Origin: a virus
Direction: 5' to 3' (one strand)
Virus record (IMG/VR): IMGVR_UViG_3300009175_000943
Coordinates: 38,186 to 102,185 of that record
DNA: 64,000 nt
A program made the translations under genes and the position numbers. How positions within the stretch are numbered: position 1 is the first letter of the stretch; every line of letters starts with the position of its first letter. A model generated the notes under the pieces. That model searched no databases. It saw only the letters and a list, made by a program, of their open reading frames with translations, and had not been told where the DNA came from. Below, piece after piece: positions 15,140 to 23,874 of this stretch.

Positions 15140-17823
15140 TGGATTCAAAAGAACGATTGATCCAATTGTGCGAAACTACGATAGCACAATTGGCCGGATA
15201 TGGTGAAGAACATGAAAAGCGAATGAAGTTGGAATTGAAGGCGGTTGACGACTTCAATGAGCACGATTATTTTCTGGACTTGCATGACCGTGGAGTGAAG
15301 ATTGACAGGAATGAAAATAACTTGTTGATCGCATTGCTGTTGGGTATTTGTGAAGACTGGGATGAGAGTCAGCAGCCCGTCTACATTTACGGCGAATTTC
15401 CTGATATTGACGTAGATTTTAAGAAGGACGTGCGGATGTATCTCAAGGATGAGTGGGCACCTAAGACATTTGGCCCAGAGAATGTGTGTAACATTGGAAG
15501 TTATAATACATTTGGAATCAAAAGTTCTTTGATTGATATGGCTAAGGTGTTTAGTGCAGATCGTGATGAAGTATTGAATGTGACGACCAAGTTGGGTTTG
15601 AAAGACGATGAAGGCAAGACGCTGACTTGGGAACGGGCATTAGAGTTAAACAAGGATCTTGCAGAGTATTGTAAAATACATCCCGATATTGCCAAGGCTG
15701 CCAAGCGGATGTTGAATCGTATTAGGAGTCGTGGCAAGCATGCCGGGGGATTGATTATTTCTAGAATCCCCATTGCCGATCTTGTCCCTCTATGCACAGA
15801 TTCGGATGGCAACCCAGTATCAGCTTGGACTGAAGGGTTACATGCACAAGACTTGCAGCCTGTGGGATTGGTTAAATATGACGTGCTTGGCCTAACGAAC
15901 TTAGAACAGCTTGCGCAAGCGGCTAGAATCATTCTTGAACGAGCAGATAATACCACTAAGTCAATTGCGGAAGAAATTAAGCTTCGGCATGGTATTGAAA
16001 ATATCTGTGCGTTGCCCGGCCGGGAAAGTTGGTCAGATATTTCATATCTTAACGATCCCAAGGCATTGGCTTTAGCCAATCAGGGTAAATTGCGATGCAT
16101 ATTCCAATTTGATTCGGCCGGAATGCGGGAATTGGTAAAACGTGGTGGCGTGTATAGTTTCGATGATCTTGCGGCCTATACTGCGTTGTATCGTCCTGGG
16201 CCGTTAGGTTCGGGTATGGCCACGAACTACTGCGACCGAAAGAACGGATTGGAACATTACGAAATTCATCCGTTGTTGGAGCCGGTACTTGGCAAGACCT
16301 TTGGCGTTCTTGTTTATCAAGAGCAGGTTATGAAGATTTTGAATATCGTAGGTGATATTCCATTAAAGGATTGTGAGCTTGTACGTAAGGCTATTAGCAA
16401 GAAGAAGGTTGATAAGTTTATTAAGTACAAGAATAAATTCTTGGAAGAAGGACAGAAGCGATTAGAATGGCCATTAGAGGACGTTGTTAAGCTTTGGGAC
16501 TATATTGAAGCGTTTGCAGATTATGGATTTAACATGAGCCATGCGGTGGCTTATACCTATATCAGTTCACGTCTTCTTTGGTTAAAAGCTCATTATCCTT
16601 TGGAATTCTTTACGGCTATTTTGAGTTGTGAAGAGGATGAAGAAAAGGTTAAAGAATATAAACTGGAAGCCGAAAAGTTTGGCATTGCAGTCAATCGTGT
16701 GGATTTGAATAAGTCTAAGGTTAAATTTTCTATTGTAGGCGATTCAATTTATATTGGTTTTGCCAATATCAAAGGAATTGGAGAAGAAGTAGCCAAGCGG
16801 ATCGTTGCTGGCCAACCATATGCCAGTTTTGAAGATTTCTTGACAAGATTTGGTACGGACGCTGCTGTAATCAAGCCGCTGATTGGATTGCGAGTTTTCA
16901 AAGATACTGGTATGAGTGCTGTTACACTTTATGAATTTGCCGAATATTACAAAGAGCAGATGAAGAAGCGTGTGGACAGAGATAAGCGTAACGTCAAAAG
17001 CCGTAATGAAATAGTTGATGATCTTGTGTTTTTGGCGGTCGATGCTAGAGGTTTGAAGGGCATTATCACAGCAGAACAATCTGCCGAAATAAGAGAACAG
17101 GCGGCTGCCCATTTAGATAAATGTGTTGAGTTAGATGATGATGGTTGCAATATTGCATTAAATGAATGGATGGCGGATTGTTTAGATAAATTTGATGTCA
17201 AACAGTGGAAGAAGTATGTCGGCAAATACAAGAAGAATGTAATCTCCATTCGGGAAAAACAGGCTGAGGATAAGCCTATTGTTTTAGAGGGGTTTGAACC
17301 TCCTGGCAAGATTGATGAGGAATTGGCAAAGATCTTCCGTGCAGATCCTATTGAGGCAGAAGATAAATTTTATGGATTTGGTTGGGAACATATGCTGGAA
17401 AAGAGTCCAGATTATGAGGGATATACCTTTGGAGAATTTCGTCGCCGGGTTGATTTAGAGGATATTGCCATTACGGTGGTGGAGGTTAGAGTTATAGAAC
17501 GGCCTGTTGAAAAGAAATCCAAGACGGGAAATCCCTATTATGTTTTCAAGGTCGAGGATGCTGAATGGCAGACAGAAGGGGTGACAATGTGGGATGAGGA
17601 TTACAAGCGGTTCGAATCTGAATTGCAGTATTGGGAATCCGATTCACGAAAGGGACATTTATTAAAAGTCAGATTGGAACGGCCAAAGCCACCATTTAAG
17701 AATTACACCTTTGAAAGCCCGCCCAAAGCATATCGACATAAGGTGATTCCTAAAGAAAAGAAAGACGATGTGCGATTGACAATTATGGAAAGGCCGTCAC
17801 CAACGATAGAAATTATCAAATAA
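15136..17823 (+). CDS. dnaE: DNA polymerase III alpha, C-terminal half (catalytic palm to OB fold)
   Basis: The 895-residue product carries the catalytic motif FPDIDVDF near residue 88 and the third catalytic Asp in LVKYDVLGL near residue 249. Then come the fingers (ALYRPGPLGSG, VYQEQVMKI, FADYGFNMSHAVAYT) and a C-terminal OB fold (ITVVEVRVIE...YYVFKVED). Its first about 85 residues align, with degeneration, to the palm segment already present at the end of the N-half: LELKAVDDFNEHDYFL and IALLLGICED keep the pattern, but GPGRGS is lost. The two halves must assemble in trans. No intein is visible. Confidence 0.93.
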   Translation: MMDSKERLIQLCETTIAQLAGYGEEHEKRMKLELKAVDDFNEHDYFLDLHDRGVKIDRNENNLLIALLLGICEDWDESQQPVYIYGEFPDIDVDFKKDVRMYLKDEWAPKTFGPENVCNIGSYNTFGIKSSLIDMAKVFSADRDEVLNVTTKLGLKDDEGKTLTWERALELNKDLAEYCKIHPDIAKAAKRMLNRIRSRGKHAGGLIISRIPIADLVPLCTDSDGNPVSAWTEGLHAQDLQPVGLVKYDVLGLTNLEQLAQAARIILERADNTTKSIAEEIKLRHGIENICALPGRESWSDISYLNDPKALALANQGKLRCIFQFDSAGMRELVKRGGVYSFDDLAAYTALYRPGPLGSGMATNYCDRKNGLEHYEIHPLLEPVLGKTFGVLVYQEQVMKILNIVGDIPLKDCELVRKAISKKKVDKFIKYKNKFLEEGQKRLEWPLEDVVKLWDYIEAFADYGFNMSHAVAYTYISSRLLWLKAHYPLEFFTAILSCEEDEEKVKEYKLEAEKFGIAVNRVDLNKSKVKFSIVGDSIYIGFANIKGIGEEVAKRIVAGQPYASFEDFLTRFGTDAAVIKPLIGLRVFKDTGMSAVTLYEFAEYYKEQMKKRVDRDKRNVKSRNEIVDDLVFLAVDARGLKGIITAEQSAEIREQAAAHLDKCVELDDDGCNIALNEWMADCLDKFDVKQWKKYVGKYKKNVISIREKQAEDKPIVLEGFEPPGKIDEELAKIFRADPIEAEDKFYGFGWEHMLEKSPDYEGYTFGEFRRRVDLEDIAITVVEVRVIERPVEKKSKTGNPYYVFKVEDAEWQTEGVTMWDEDYKRFESELQYWESDSRKGHLLKVRLERPKPPFKNYTFESPPKAYRHKVIPKEKKDDVRLTIMERPSPTIEIIK

Positions 17824-17837
17824 AACTATGATAGAAT

Positions 17838-18302
17838 ATGGAAACAGAAGAACTAATAATTGATGACAAAAATTTCGACCAGTATTTCAGGGATGTGCGG
17901 AGATACAAGCCCGAAAAGGGCGAGATCATGGTTTGTTATGCCAACGCAGCAGAATTTGTGACCGGAAATGAAAAACGGCACATGATTCATTTGTTAAAGC
18001 TGCCCAATAAAATGGAAGCTGCAACACAGGTCATGCGAAAGCTTTTATATGCATGCGAAAGAGATGCTTATACTGTGCCAAAGATGATGTTGAAAGATAT
18101 GCTCGCTGGTATGACAGATGAGGAAATTCTTGAAAAACCATATCCTTATACAGTGCATATTTATTATTACACTAAACCTGAATATTTCCCCAAAGACGAT
18201 CCGCATTGGACTTCGATTTCTATCTTAAATCTTGATATGTTTATCGAAAAAACACAGAAAATCAAAGAAGACGATGTTGTCTCTGAGAAAACCGTGGACT
18301 GA
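17838..18302 (+). CDS. Unknown protein, 154 aa
   Basis: The 154-residue product is soluble, with acidic N- and C-termini and a central segment around VMRKLLYACERDAYTVPKMM. It directly follows the polymerase C-half, so it may be a replication accessory; that is only positional. No family recognised. No ribosome-binding site precedes the ATG; ATAGAAT lies directly upstream. Confidence 0.7.
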   Translation: METEELIIDDKNFDQYFRDVRRYKPEKGEIMVCYANAAEFVTGNEKRHMIHLLKLPNKMEAATQVMRKLLYACERDAYTVPKMMLKDMLAGMTDEEILEKPYPYTVHIYYYTKPEYFPKDDPHWTSISILNLDMFIEKTQKIKEDDVVSEKTVD

Positions 18303-18387
18303 GCTATACCTATTATAGGCCGATATTATTTTGTCGCTGGTCACTAAATAGATTAAAGAAGGCCAGTCAAGAATAGAGGATAATAGT

Positions 18388-18969
18388 ATGAGTATAGAAG
18401 CACAGAAAGATCAGTTTGATACATGGTGTGATAAGTGGGAAAAAGCAATGTCAAATGGAACATTTGATGATGCACCTAAACAAAGGACAACTCCATGCCA
18501 AACGGCAGATGTGAGTTATTTCGGTCCAGCCAATACCCACCCAACCGAAGACATTAAAGATGCCGATGTTCAATATTGGAATACAGTCTATGATATGTCT
18601 CGCAATGCTGGGGACGCTCCAGATGTTGTATTGCATGAGAATAAAATAGACAGTGCAAAGCAAGCAGCGGCTACCGCTAAAGCAATGTCGCAATCACCAA
18701 ACCCTATTCGGGCAGCTTCGGTGGGGCAAGATCAGGCTATGGAACCGGGTCCGTTGGGAGTTACATTCACTCCAGAACAAATTCAAGAATTGGCCGAGAT
18801 GAAAATTAAATTGCATGGACTGCAAGACAAAATAGCAGCGTTGGACGGAGAAGGTAAGGGCGACAAAAAAGTAGAGTCTACAATCAGTAGTTTGCGTAGT
18901 AAAATAGATGAGTTGAGTGATGCACTGGGTCGTGCTTTCCCAAATACGGTGCTACCACAAGGCGATTGA
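18388..18969 (+). CDS. Unknown protein, 193 aa
   Basis: A 193-residue protein with AGAGGATAATAGT before its ATG. The N-terminal half is polar and probably flexible; residues about 130-185 are predicted helical or coiled (LHGLQDKIAALDGEG, ISSLRSKIDELSDALG). A virion or scaffold role is possible. No family recognised. Confidence 0.7.
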   Translation: MSIEAQKDQFDTWCDKWEKAMSNGTFDDAPKQRTTPCQTADVSYFGPANTHPTEDIKDADVQYWNTVYDMSRNAGDAPDVVLHENKIDSAKQAAATAKAMSQSPNPIRAASVGQDQAMEPGPLGVTFTPEQIQELAEMKIKLHGLQDKIAALDGEGKGDKKVESTISSLRSKIDELSDALGRAFPNTVLPQGD

Positions 18970-18970
18970 T

Positions 18971-19354
18971 ATGAAGCAAAGAATTTGTATATTTATTGTT
19001 TGTTTACTTCTTTTGGCGGGTTGCCATAAAGCTAGAGTTCTGCCACCTCTTGTCAGTACACATGATGCTGTTACAATTGGGGTATTGGAAGGAGCAGGAA
19101 GCGAATTTGATATTATGTTGAAGGATGGTCGTCGTATTCGAGGGGAGTTGGCCGTCAAAACTCCTAAGGAATCACACGATGCAGTGGTTGTATTGATCAA
19201 CCAATCTAAATTGCCACAAGTGTTGCTTTATGAAAAAAAGAAAGACGGGGTGTGGCTAGTTGACATTCGACTTGTATTATGTGTCAATGATAAATCTTGT
19301 TCCCCCATTAGTTTAACGCAATGGTTGCGAGACAAACGATTGGCTTGGGATTAG
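18971..19354 (+). CDS. Lipoprotein, possibly nuclease-fold
   Basis: ATG 18971 gives 127 residues with a lipobox LLLAGC (Cys about 17), so it should be lipid-anchored in the envelope. The following VGVLEGAGSEFDIMLKDG-like segment (GVLEGAGSEFDIMLKDGRR) weakly resembles the OB-fold start of staphylococcal-nuclease-like domains, but the catalytic Arg/Glu set is not convincing. It starts one base after the upstream stop. Confidence 0.7.
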   Translation: MKQRICIFIVCLLLLAGCHKARVLPPLVSTHDAVTIGVLEGAGSEFDIMLKDGRRIRGELAVKTPKESHDAVVVLINQSKLPQVLLYEKKKDGVWLVDIRLVLCVNDKSCSPISLTQWLRDKRLAWD

Positions 19355-19364
19355 GAGAAAAATC

Positions 19365-19895
19365 TTGAACGAATTAGAGGGAGACGGGGGCGAACCCAGT
19401 CTTGAAGAGTGTGTTAGGGCTAAGGAAAAAGTGGACGCCCTCCTTCGCCACATATCTAATGTCCAAGAAGCCTGTCAGTTGCTTGGTAGACGACTCATTG
19501 ATAAAGGTGAGATCGATTTGGGCATTCATCTTATTGCCGCAGGACAAACTCACGATCATTCTAAATGGTCTGGCATTGAATGGGATTATCTAGTTGGCTC
19601 TCGTACTAATGGCAATGGAGCCTTAGCATTGGCCGTATCTCATCATCAGAGAACGAATAAACACCACCCCGAATTTTGGGGAAGTGCAAGTAATATGCCC
19701 AGGTTGTATGTGGCTGAGATGTGTTGTGATTTTTATGCTAGAGCAACAGAATTCGGAACTAATGTTTGGGAATGGATCAAAGAAGATGCTATGCCTAAGT
19801 ACGGAATTCCTCGTCAGGGTAAAATCTATAAATGGATGAAAGAGTTTTTGGGATTATTACTGGAAAAACCGTTTTCCGATCTTGGTGAAGATTAA
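19365..19895 (+). CDS. DUF5662-like protein (HD-type metal motif)
   Basis: Start is TTG 19365 after TTAGGAGAAAAATC. The 176-residue protein has THDHSKWSGIEWDYL and SHHQRTNKHHPEFW, the His/Asp cluster typical of the phage-associated DUF5662 family, which resembles HD-domain hydrolases. The His and Asp residues should bind a divalent metal; substrate unknown. Confidence 0.72.
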   Translation: MNELEGDGGEPSLEECVRAKEKVDALLRHISNVQEACQLLGRRLIDKGEIDLGIHLIAAGQTHDHSKWSGIEWDYLVGSRTNGNGALALAVSHHQRTNKHHPEFWGSASNMPRLYVAEMCCDFYARATEFGTNVWEWIKEDAMPKYGIPRQGKIYKWMKEFLGLLLEKPFSDLGED

Positions 19896-19900
19896 ACACA

Positions 19901-19933
19901 AAGCCCACCCGGCACAGCCGGGTGGGCTTTTTT
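19901..19933 (+). terminator. Intrinsic terminator
   Basis: AAGCCCACCCGGC / GCCGGGTGGGCTT stem, ACA loop, T tail. Almost the same sequence as the terminator at 54165. Confidence 0.93.
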
Positions 19934-19954
19934 CGTTGATTACTACATTATGGT

Positions 19955-20155
19955 ATGGATTTACCAAAGACGTTTATAATTCGCTGCCCTCGTTGTCGCT
20001 GGGGTAGAACAAGTGACGGCACAGCCGATGATCTCAAGGGTCTTACCGAGGTGAGGAAATGTTCGCATTGTGGTAGGCCAAGGGAATTTAGGTGCTTAAA
20101 GTGTGGCGGCAATGCCAAAATGATGAAAATAAAATATAATGGGGAACAACAGTGA
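19955..20155 (+). CDS. Small zinc-ribbon protein, 66 aa
   Basis: Three CxxC knuckles, CPRC, CSHC and CLKC, in 66 residues. Its stop overlaps the GTG start of the next gene (GTGA), so the two are coupled. Function unknown. Confidence 0.75.
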   Translation: MDLPKTFIIRCPRCRWGRTSDGTADDLKGLTEVRKCSHCGRPREFRCLKCGGNAKMMKIKYNGEQQ

Positions 20156-21339
20156 TAATTAAGCCACGTTCTCTAATTAAGCCACAACCTATTAATCCAG
20201 GCACACAGACACGCATGGAACATGAGCGCATAGAAGATGTGCAATTTAATATTCACAAGTTTAACAATCGTGCTAGGCCGAATCCTAAAAACACGTTAAT
20301 TATTTCGTGTTTCTCTGAGTTCGGATGTGAGACCTTGGGGGTATTGTACAGCATATCAAGAATTGCGCAAAATTTTCCGGGGTATTACATAATCGTTATG
20401 GGTTGGTATGGAAGAGAATATTTCTATCGACATTTAGCGGATGAATTTTGGGAGTTAAAAGAGGAGCATCAATGGTTGCGGGAGTATTGCAGAGCCTTTC
20501 ATCATGATTCTCGTAATTTGAAAAAAGTAGAGGAGAAAGTTAAGGTATATGGGCACGTGTTGCAATCGGCAATGCTTGGACAATATACTGTAGGCAATGT
20601 TTGTAAGAAATGTCGTTCCGTGTGGGCAGAGGCGGATAAAGCGGAATGTCCAGCATGTCAAAGCAAGGATGTTATGAGGTCACTTTTTGACAATGTGCAA
20701 GAAAGTAAAAAAATGGTAGTGCGATTACCTGCGCCCTCTAGGGAGAAGCTAGAAAAGGCGGATAGTTATTTGAAATCGAATTCAGTTGGAATTTTCGCTA
20801 GAGGCAGAAAATGTTATGGACGTAATTTACAGCCAGAATTTTATGTAAAGTTGATTGGGTTGCTGAAGGAAATGGGTTATAGTCCGGTATGGTTGGGAGA
20901 AAAACAAACAACACAACCGTGTCCTGTAGAAGGCGTTATTGATTTTTCTAGAATGGAAGAGGCGAAGGATTTAGAGTTAACTTTGGCTATTGTTTCTAGA
21001 TTAAGTTTTACAGTTCAGTTTTGGACGGCATCTACACGATTAGCGGGCATGTTGGGCGTACCTTATCTTTTATTTGAAAGTCCAGATCAGATTTATGGTA
21101 ATGGACAAGAGGGGTATAGAAGAAATCTATGTGATTTTGGTCCTAGAAAGCTTTGTTTGTCGCATTTTAAGAGCGTGCATGAAGATAATGATACTGCTAT
21201 TAATTTGGTTAAAAAATGTATAGAAGAAATGCAGCACGGTGATTATGCTGAGGTGCTTGGTATGTTAGAATCAGATATGGCAGTTCAATCAATGATTAAT
21301 GATAACTCCATAAGAATTGGAGCAAATAATGAGCGGTGA
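20152..21339 (+). CDS. GT-B-like glycosyltransferase with zinc-ribbon insert
   Basis: GTG start at 20152; 395 residues. The N-domain starts NTLIISCFSEFGCETLG; around residues 150-180 an inserted ribbon has CKKC and CPAC. The C-domain has SVGIFARGRKCYGRNL and FTVQFWTASTRLAGMLG then VPYLLFESPDQ, like the nucleotide-sugar half of GT9/ADP-heptose-type enzymes. Acceptor unknown. The next gene encodes a second, related-looking transferase. Confidence 0.65.
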   Translation: MIIKPRSLIKPQPINPGTQTRMEHERIEDVQFNIHKFNNRARPNPKNTLIISCFSEFGCETLGVLYSISRIAQNFPGYYIIVMGWYGREYFYRHLADEFWELKEEHQWLREYCRAFHHDSRNLKKVEEKVKVYGHVLQSAMLGQYTVGNVCKKCRSVWAEADKAECPACQSKDVMRSLFDNVQESKKMVVRLPAPSREKLEKADSYLKSNSVGIFARGRKCYGRNLQPEFYVKLIGLLKEMGYSPVWLGEKQTTQPCPVEGVIDFSRMEEAKDLELTLAIVSRLSFTVQFWTASTRLAGMLGVPYLLFESPDQIYGNGQEGYRRNLCDFGPRKLCLSHFKSVHEDNDTAINLVKKCIEEMQHGDYAEVLGMLESDMAVQSMINDNSIRIGANNER

Positions 21340-22477
21340 TATTGATGTAAATGCTATATTAAAGAGGGCTGCGGATAAATCTGGATTTGTTCGTAGTAGA
21401 GTGCCTACTCATGGTATGCCCATATCAATGTCTGATGTATGTGTGATGTGGTTTTTTGGTGATGTGCGTTCTCTTTGCATTTTATCTTCTATGCTTTTAA
21501 GAAGATATAGAGAACAGTTGAAGGGTTCCAAATACTTTATTTTGTGTACTTGGCCGGGATATGAATCTATGTTTCCAAATGTAGATGAATATTGGTCGGT
21601 CAAGGATGAATCATTACTTGCATTACATCGTGAGGCGTTTGAATTTGCAAATGAATCCTCGCAGGCTGTATCTCACGTGCGTCAGTTGCATTATTTTTTT
21701 GAGGATGTTGTTGGACCAACGGCATTAGAATCGTTTTATCAGAGAGGAATACAACAGGCGTTTTGGGATAAATTTAAGCATGTTAAGGTGTTCTTGCCAT
21801 CTATTTCTTCAGTGTCTATAATGGGGCATGGATTTTTACAAGAATTGACATCTAAAACCCAACCAAAGATACTGCTTCATCCAACTCGTAATGTGCAGCA
21901 GTGGATACATGGACACGTGGAATGGTTAGCGACAGATAGAAGATTTTGGATGGAATTGGTTAATAGGTTATTAAATGAAGGGTTTATGCCTGTAGTTTAT
22001 CAAAATTTTTCCACTCACGATATTTCGCAAGATGTATTAGGCAGATGTCTTTGTGTGGCTGAAAAAGACATTAATAAAGTATTAGCTTTAATGCGAAGTG
22101 TAGATTGCGTATTAGACGTATTTTCTGGCATATCACGATTAGCTATTGCGGCCAGATCTCCATTTGTTTATTGTGATGAAAGAGCTAGATACGTGGGTTT
22201 GAAAGAATATGAAGTGGACGGACTATGTTGTGAGAAATCGCTTCCTAGAGAATATATTTTCAATTTTGCTACTATAATAAAAGCTGGAAATGAATACTTG
22301 TGGAACGTGAATTTATTTGATAATATAATAGCAAAGTGCCGTGCGTTGGTAAGGGACACAGATCGGGATCGCTTGCCGTCCACAGTAGAATTTAATAAAA
22401 TAATGCCTTATGCCGATGTTAAAAAAAGAAAAGTACAACGCATTGGCACAAAATTCATAAAAATAGAACGGGATTAG
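21329..22477 (+). CDS. Probable glycosyltransferase, GT-B-like
   Basis: ATG 21329 preceded by TTGGAGCAAATA; it overlaps the upstream gene by 11 bases. The 382-residue protein has two Rossmann-like halves, with PKILLHPTRNVQQW in the linker and RSVDCVLDVFSGISRLAIAA then SPFVYCDE in the second half, echoing the layout of the preceding gene (VSRLSFTVQFWTAS...VPYLLFE). Probably a diverged tandem paralogue. Confidence 0.55.
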   Translation: MSGDIDVNAILKRAADKSGFVRSRVPTHGMPISMSDVCVMWFFGDVRSLCILSSMLLRRYREQLKGSKYFILCTWPGYESMFPNVDEYWSVKDESLLALHREAFEFANESSQAVSHVRQLHYFFEDVVGPTALESFYQRGIQQAFWDKFKHVKVFLPSISSVSIMGHGFLQELTSKTQPKILLHPTRNVQQWIHGHVEWLATDRRFWMELVNRLLNEGFMPVVYQNFSTHDISQDVLGRCLCVAEKDINKVLALMRSVDCVLDVFSGISRLAIAARSPFVYCDERARYVGLKEYEVDGLCCEKSLPREYIFNFATIIKAGNEYLWNVNLFDNIIAKCRALVRDTDRDRLPSTVEFNKIMPYADVKKRKVQRIGTKFIKIERD

Positions 22478-22488
22478 GAGAATATGTA

Positions 22489-22737
22489 ATGGCTCATAAA
22501 GTGCGTGCCAGAGTAGATGAAAAAGATCTTGGTGGAAAGTATTTTCGAACTGAGGATGATCGCTTCAAGGTGTTGAAGAGTATTTTCAAAAGAAAGGTAG
22601 ACGATTACGGTATTTTAACGGAATACAAGGTTAAGTCTCGCCATGAGAGCAATAGTGAAAAGCGTCGTCGCAAGCAGAAAGAAGCCGGGATTAAAAAGCG
22701 GAAAGAGATGTACAGCAAACCCTATAACAAAGAGTAA
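22489..22737 (+). CDS. rpsU: Ribosomal protein bS21 homologue
   Basis: An 82-residue, very basic protein. FKVLKSIFKRKVDDYGILTE followed by ESNSEKRRRKQKEAGIKKRK matches the bS21 pattern (ALRRFKRKVEKAGIL..ELRRR, then KPSEKRKRKKAAARKR). bS21 sits at the mRNA exit region of the 30S subunit and affects initiation. Viral bS21 copies are known from large phages. RBS TTAGGAGAATATGTA. Its neighbour PDF supports a translation-takeover module. Confidence 0.82.
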   Translation: MAHKVRARVDEKDLGGKYFRTEDDRFKVLKSIFKRKVDDYGILTEYKVKSRHESNSEKRRRKQKEAGIKKRKEMYSKPYNKE

Positions 22738-22748
22738 GGATGAATCAT

Positions 22749-23030
22749 ATGTCAAATGTAAAATATAAAGTAATGAGCATTTCGGTCGAGCCAGAGATGA
22801 AGGATATGCTGGAAAATGCCGCCAAGAAAATGGGCTGGTCGGTTTCAGAGTTGTTGCGTAGACTAATCACTAAGCATCTGACTTTATTAGTTAATGACGG
22901 GGACGACATTCCAGTAATTTTGAGGGTGCCCGGCAACTTGAAGGGTAATACGGATGGTCTTCAAGAATGGTTGTCGCACAAGGTTGACGGCATTACTAAA
23001 GCTTTATCTACCTGCCCAGAGAAGCAATGA
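22749..23030 (+). CDS. Ribbon-helix-helix (CopG-like) DNA-binding protein
   Basis: ATG 22749 is better spaced from GTAAGGA than ATG 22740. The 93-residue product starts YKVMSISVEPEMKDMLE, a beta-ribbon, then AAKKMGWSVSELLRRLI, matching the RHH repressor fold. It may regulate the neighbouring genes. Its stop overlaps the start of the peptide deformylase gene (ATGA). Confidence 0.75.
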   Translation: MSNVKYKVMSISVEPEMKDMLENAAKKMGWSVSELLRRLITKHLTLLVNDGDDIPVILRVPGNLKGNTDGLQEWLSHKVDGITKALSTCPEKQ

Positions 23031-23539
23031 AATCCATGTCAGAATATTCCATTGTCTTAGTGGATAAAATTTCAAAAAAAGAAGAGGTTGTCGCTCCGCC
23101 TAAAGACAATCTTGTAAAATTGTATAATTTGTGCGTGGAAATGTCTAAGCTATGCTGTGAAAATGATGGCGTTGGTTTAGCTGCCGTACAAATTGGTATT
23201 CCGTGGAAACTTTTCATAATTTGTCGGATGCCTACGGATTTACACTTCATGATCGATTGCGAGTACGAACCAGTAGATGATGTGAAGCGGCAGTCGGTAG
23301 AAGGGTGTTTGTCATTAAGAACTTCGATGGGTAAATTACGACACTTTAAGGTGGAAAGGCACGAAAAAATCAGAGTGGTTGGACAGGAATTATTGGCGGA
23401 TGATAGGTTACATTTAGAACCTATTGATAAAATCATTGACGGCTATATGGCCGTCGTTTATCAGCATGAAATTGATCACGCAAAAGGCATTTTGATTTCA
23501 GATATAGGCGAAGAGATTGTTGTTAGCAAGGGGATGTGA
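23027..23539 (+). CDS. def: Peptide deformylase
   Basis: The 170-residue protein has all three deformylase motifs: GVGLAAVQIG (residue 48 on), EGCLSL (near 91) and QHEIDH (near 145), which supply the Gln, Cys and two His of the metal site. It removes the formyl group from new proteins. Phage deformylases are known. Start ATG overlaps the RHH gene stop. Confidence 0.93.
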   Translation: MKSMSEYSIVLVDKISKKEEVVAPPKDNLVKLYNLCVEMSKLCCENDGVGLAAVQIGIPWKLFIICRMPTDLHFMIDCEYEPVDDVKRQSVEGCLSLRTSMGKLRHFKVERHEKIRVVGQELLADDRLHLEPIDKIIDGYMAVVYQHEIDHAKGILISDIGEEIVVSKGM

Positions 23540-23540
23540 T

Positions 23541-23825
23541 ATGTTATCAAACAAGCAGTTGCAAGATGTGTGTCTGTGTTACTCTGGGGGATCTGCTCAG
23601 TGCAGGTATTTAGCACAAGATGAGGTGGATTGGAAGAAGTGGTATTGTCAGAAATTAATCCGGTCCAAGAAAGACAAAATTGATGTTACGGTGGAAAAGT
23701 ATAGAGAAGAATGCAGAAAAGCAGGGACCGATCCGTTCTCTCAAGGTTCGCCAATTGGAGACAATTGTAGCGGATATCCCCTGCTGAGACACGTTGAGCA
23801 AGGGTACGACAAGGATTCTCCATGA
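23541..23825 (+). CDS. Unknown Cys-containing protein, 94 aa
   Basis: ATG 23541 follows AAGGGGATGTGAT, 1 base after the deformylase stop. The 94-residue product has scattered Cys (CLCY, CRYL, WYCQK, EECRK, NCSG), possibly metal-binding. No family recognised. Confidence 0.65.
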   Translation: MLSNKQLQDVCLCYSGGSAQCRYLAQDEVDWKKWYCQKLIRSKKDKIDVTVEKYREECRKAGTDPFSQGSPIGDNCSGYPLLRHVEQGYDKDSP

Positions 23826-23832
23826 GGTCACC

Positions 23833-23860
23833 TTGACACAACCGTTAGAAGTCGTATAAT
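23833..23860 (+). promoter_or_regulatory. Promoter TTGACA-16-TATAAT, antisense to the next gene
   Basis: TTGACA at 23833-23838 and TATAAT at 23855-23860, spacer 16, a near-consensus sigma-70 site. It points rightward into the minus-strand lipoprotein gene (23875-24405). Confidence 0.75.
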
Positions 23861-23874
23861 TTGAAAATTCAGAG

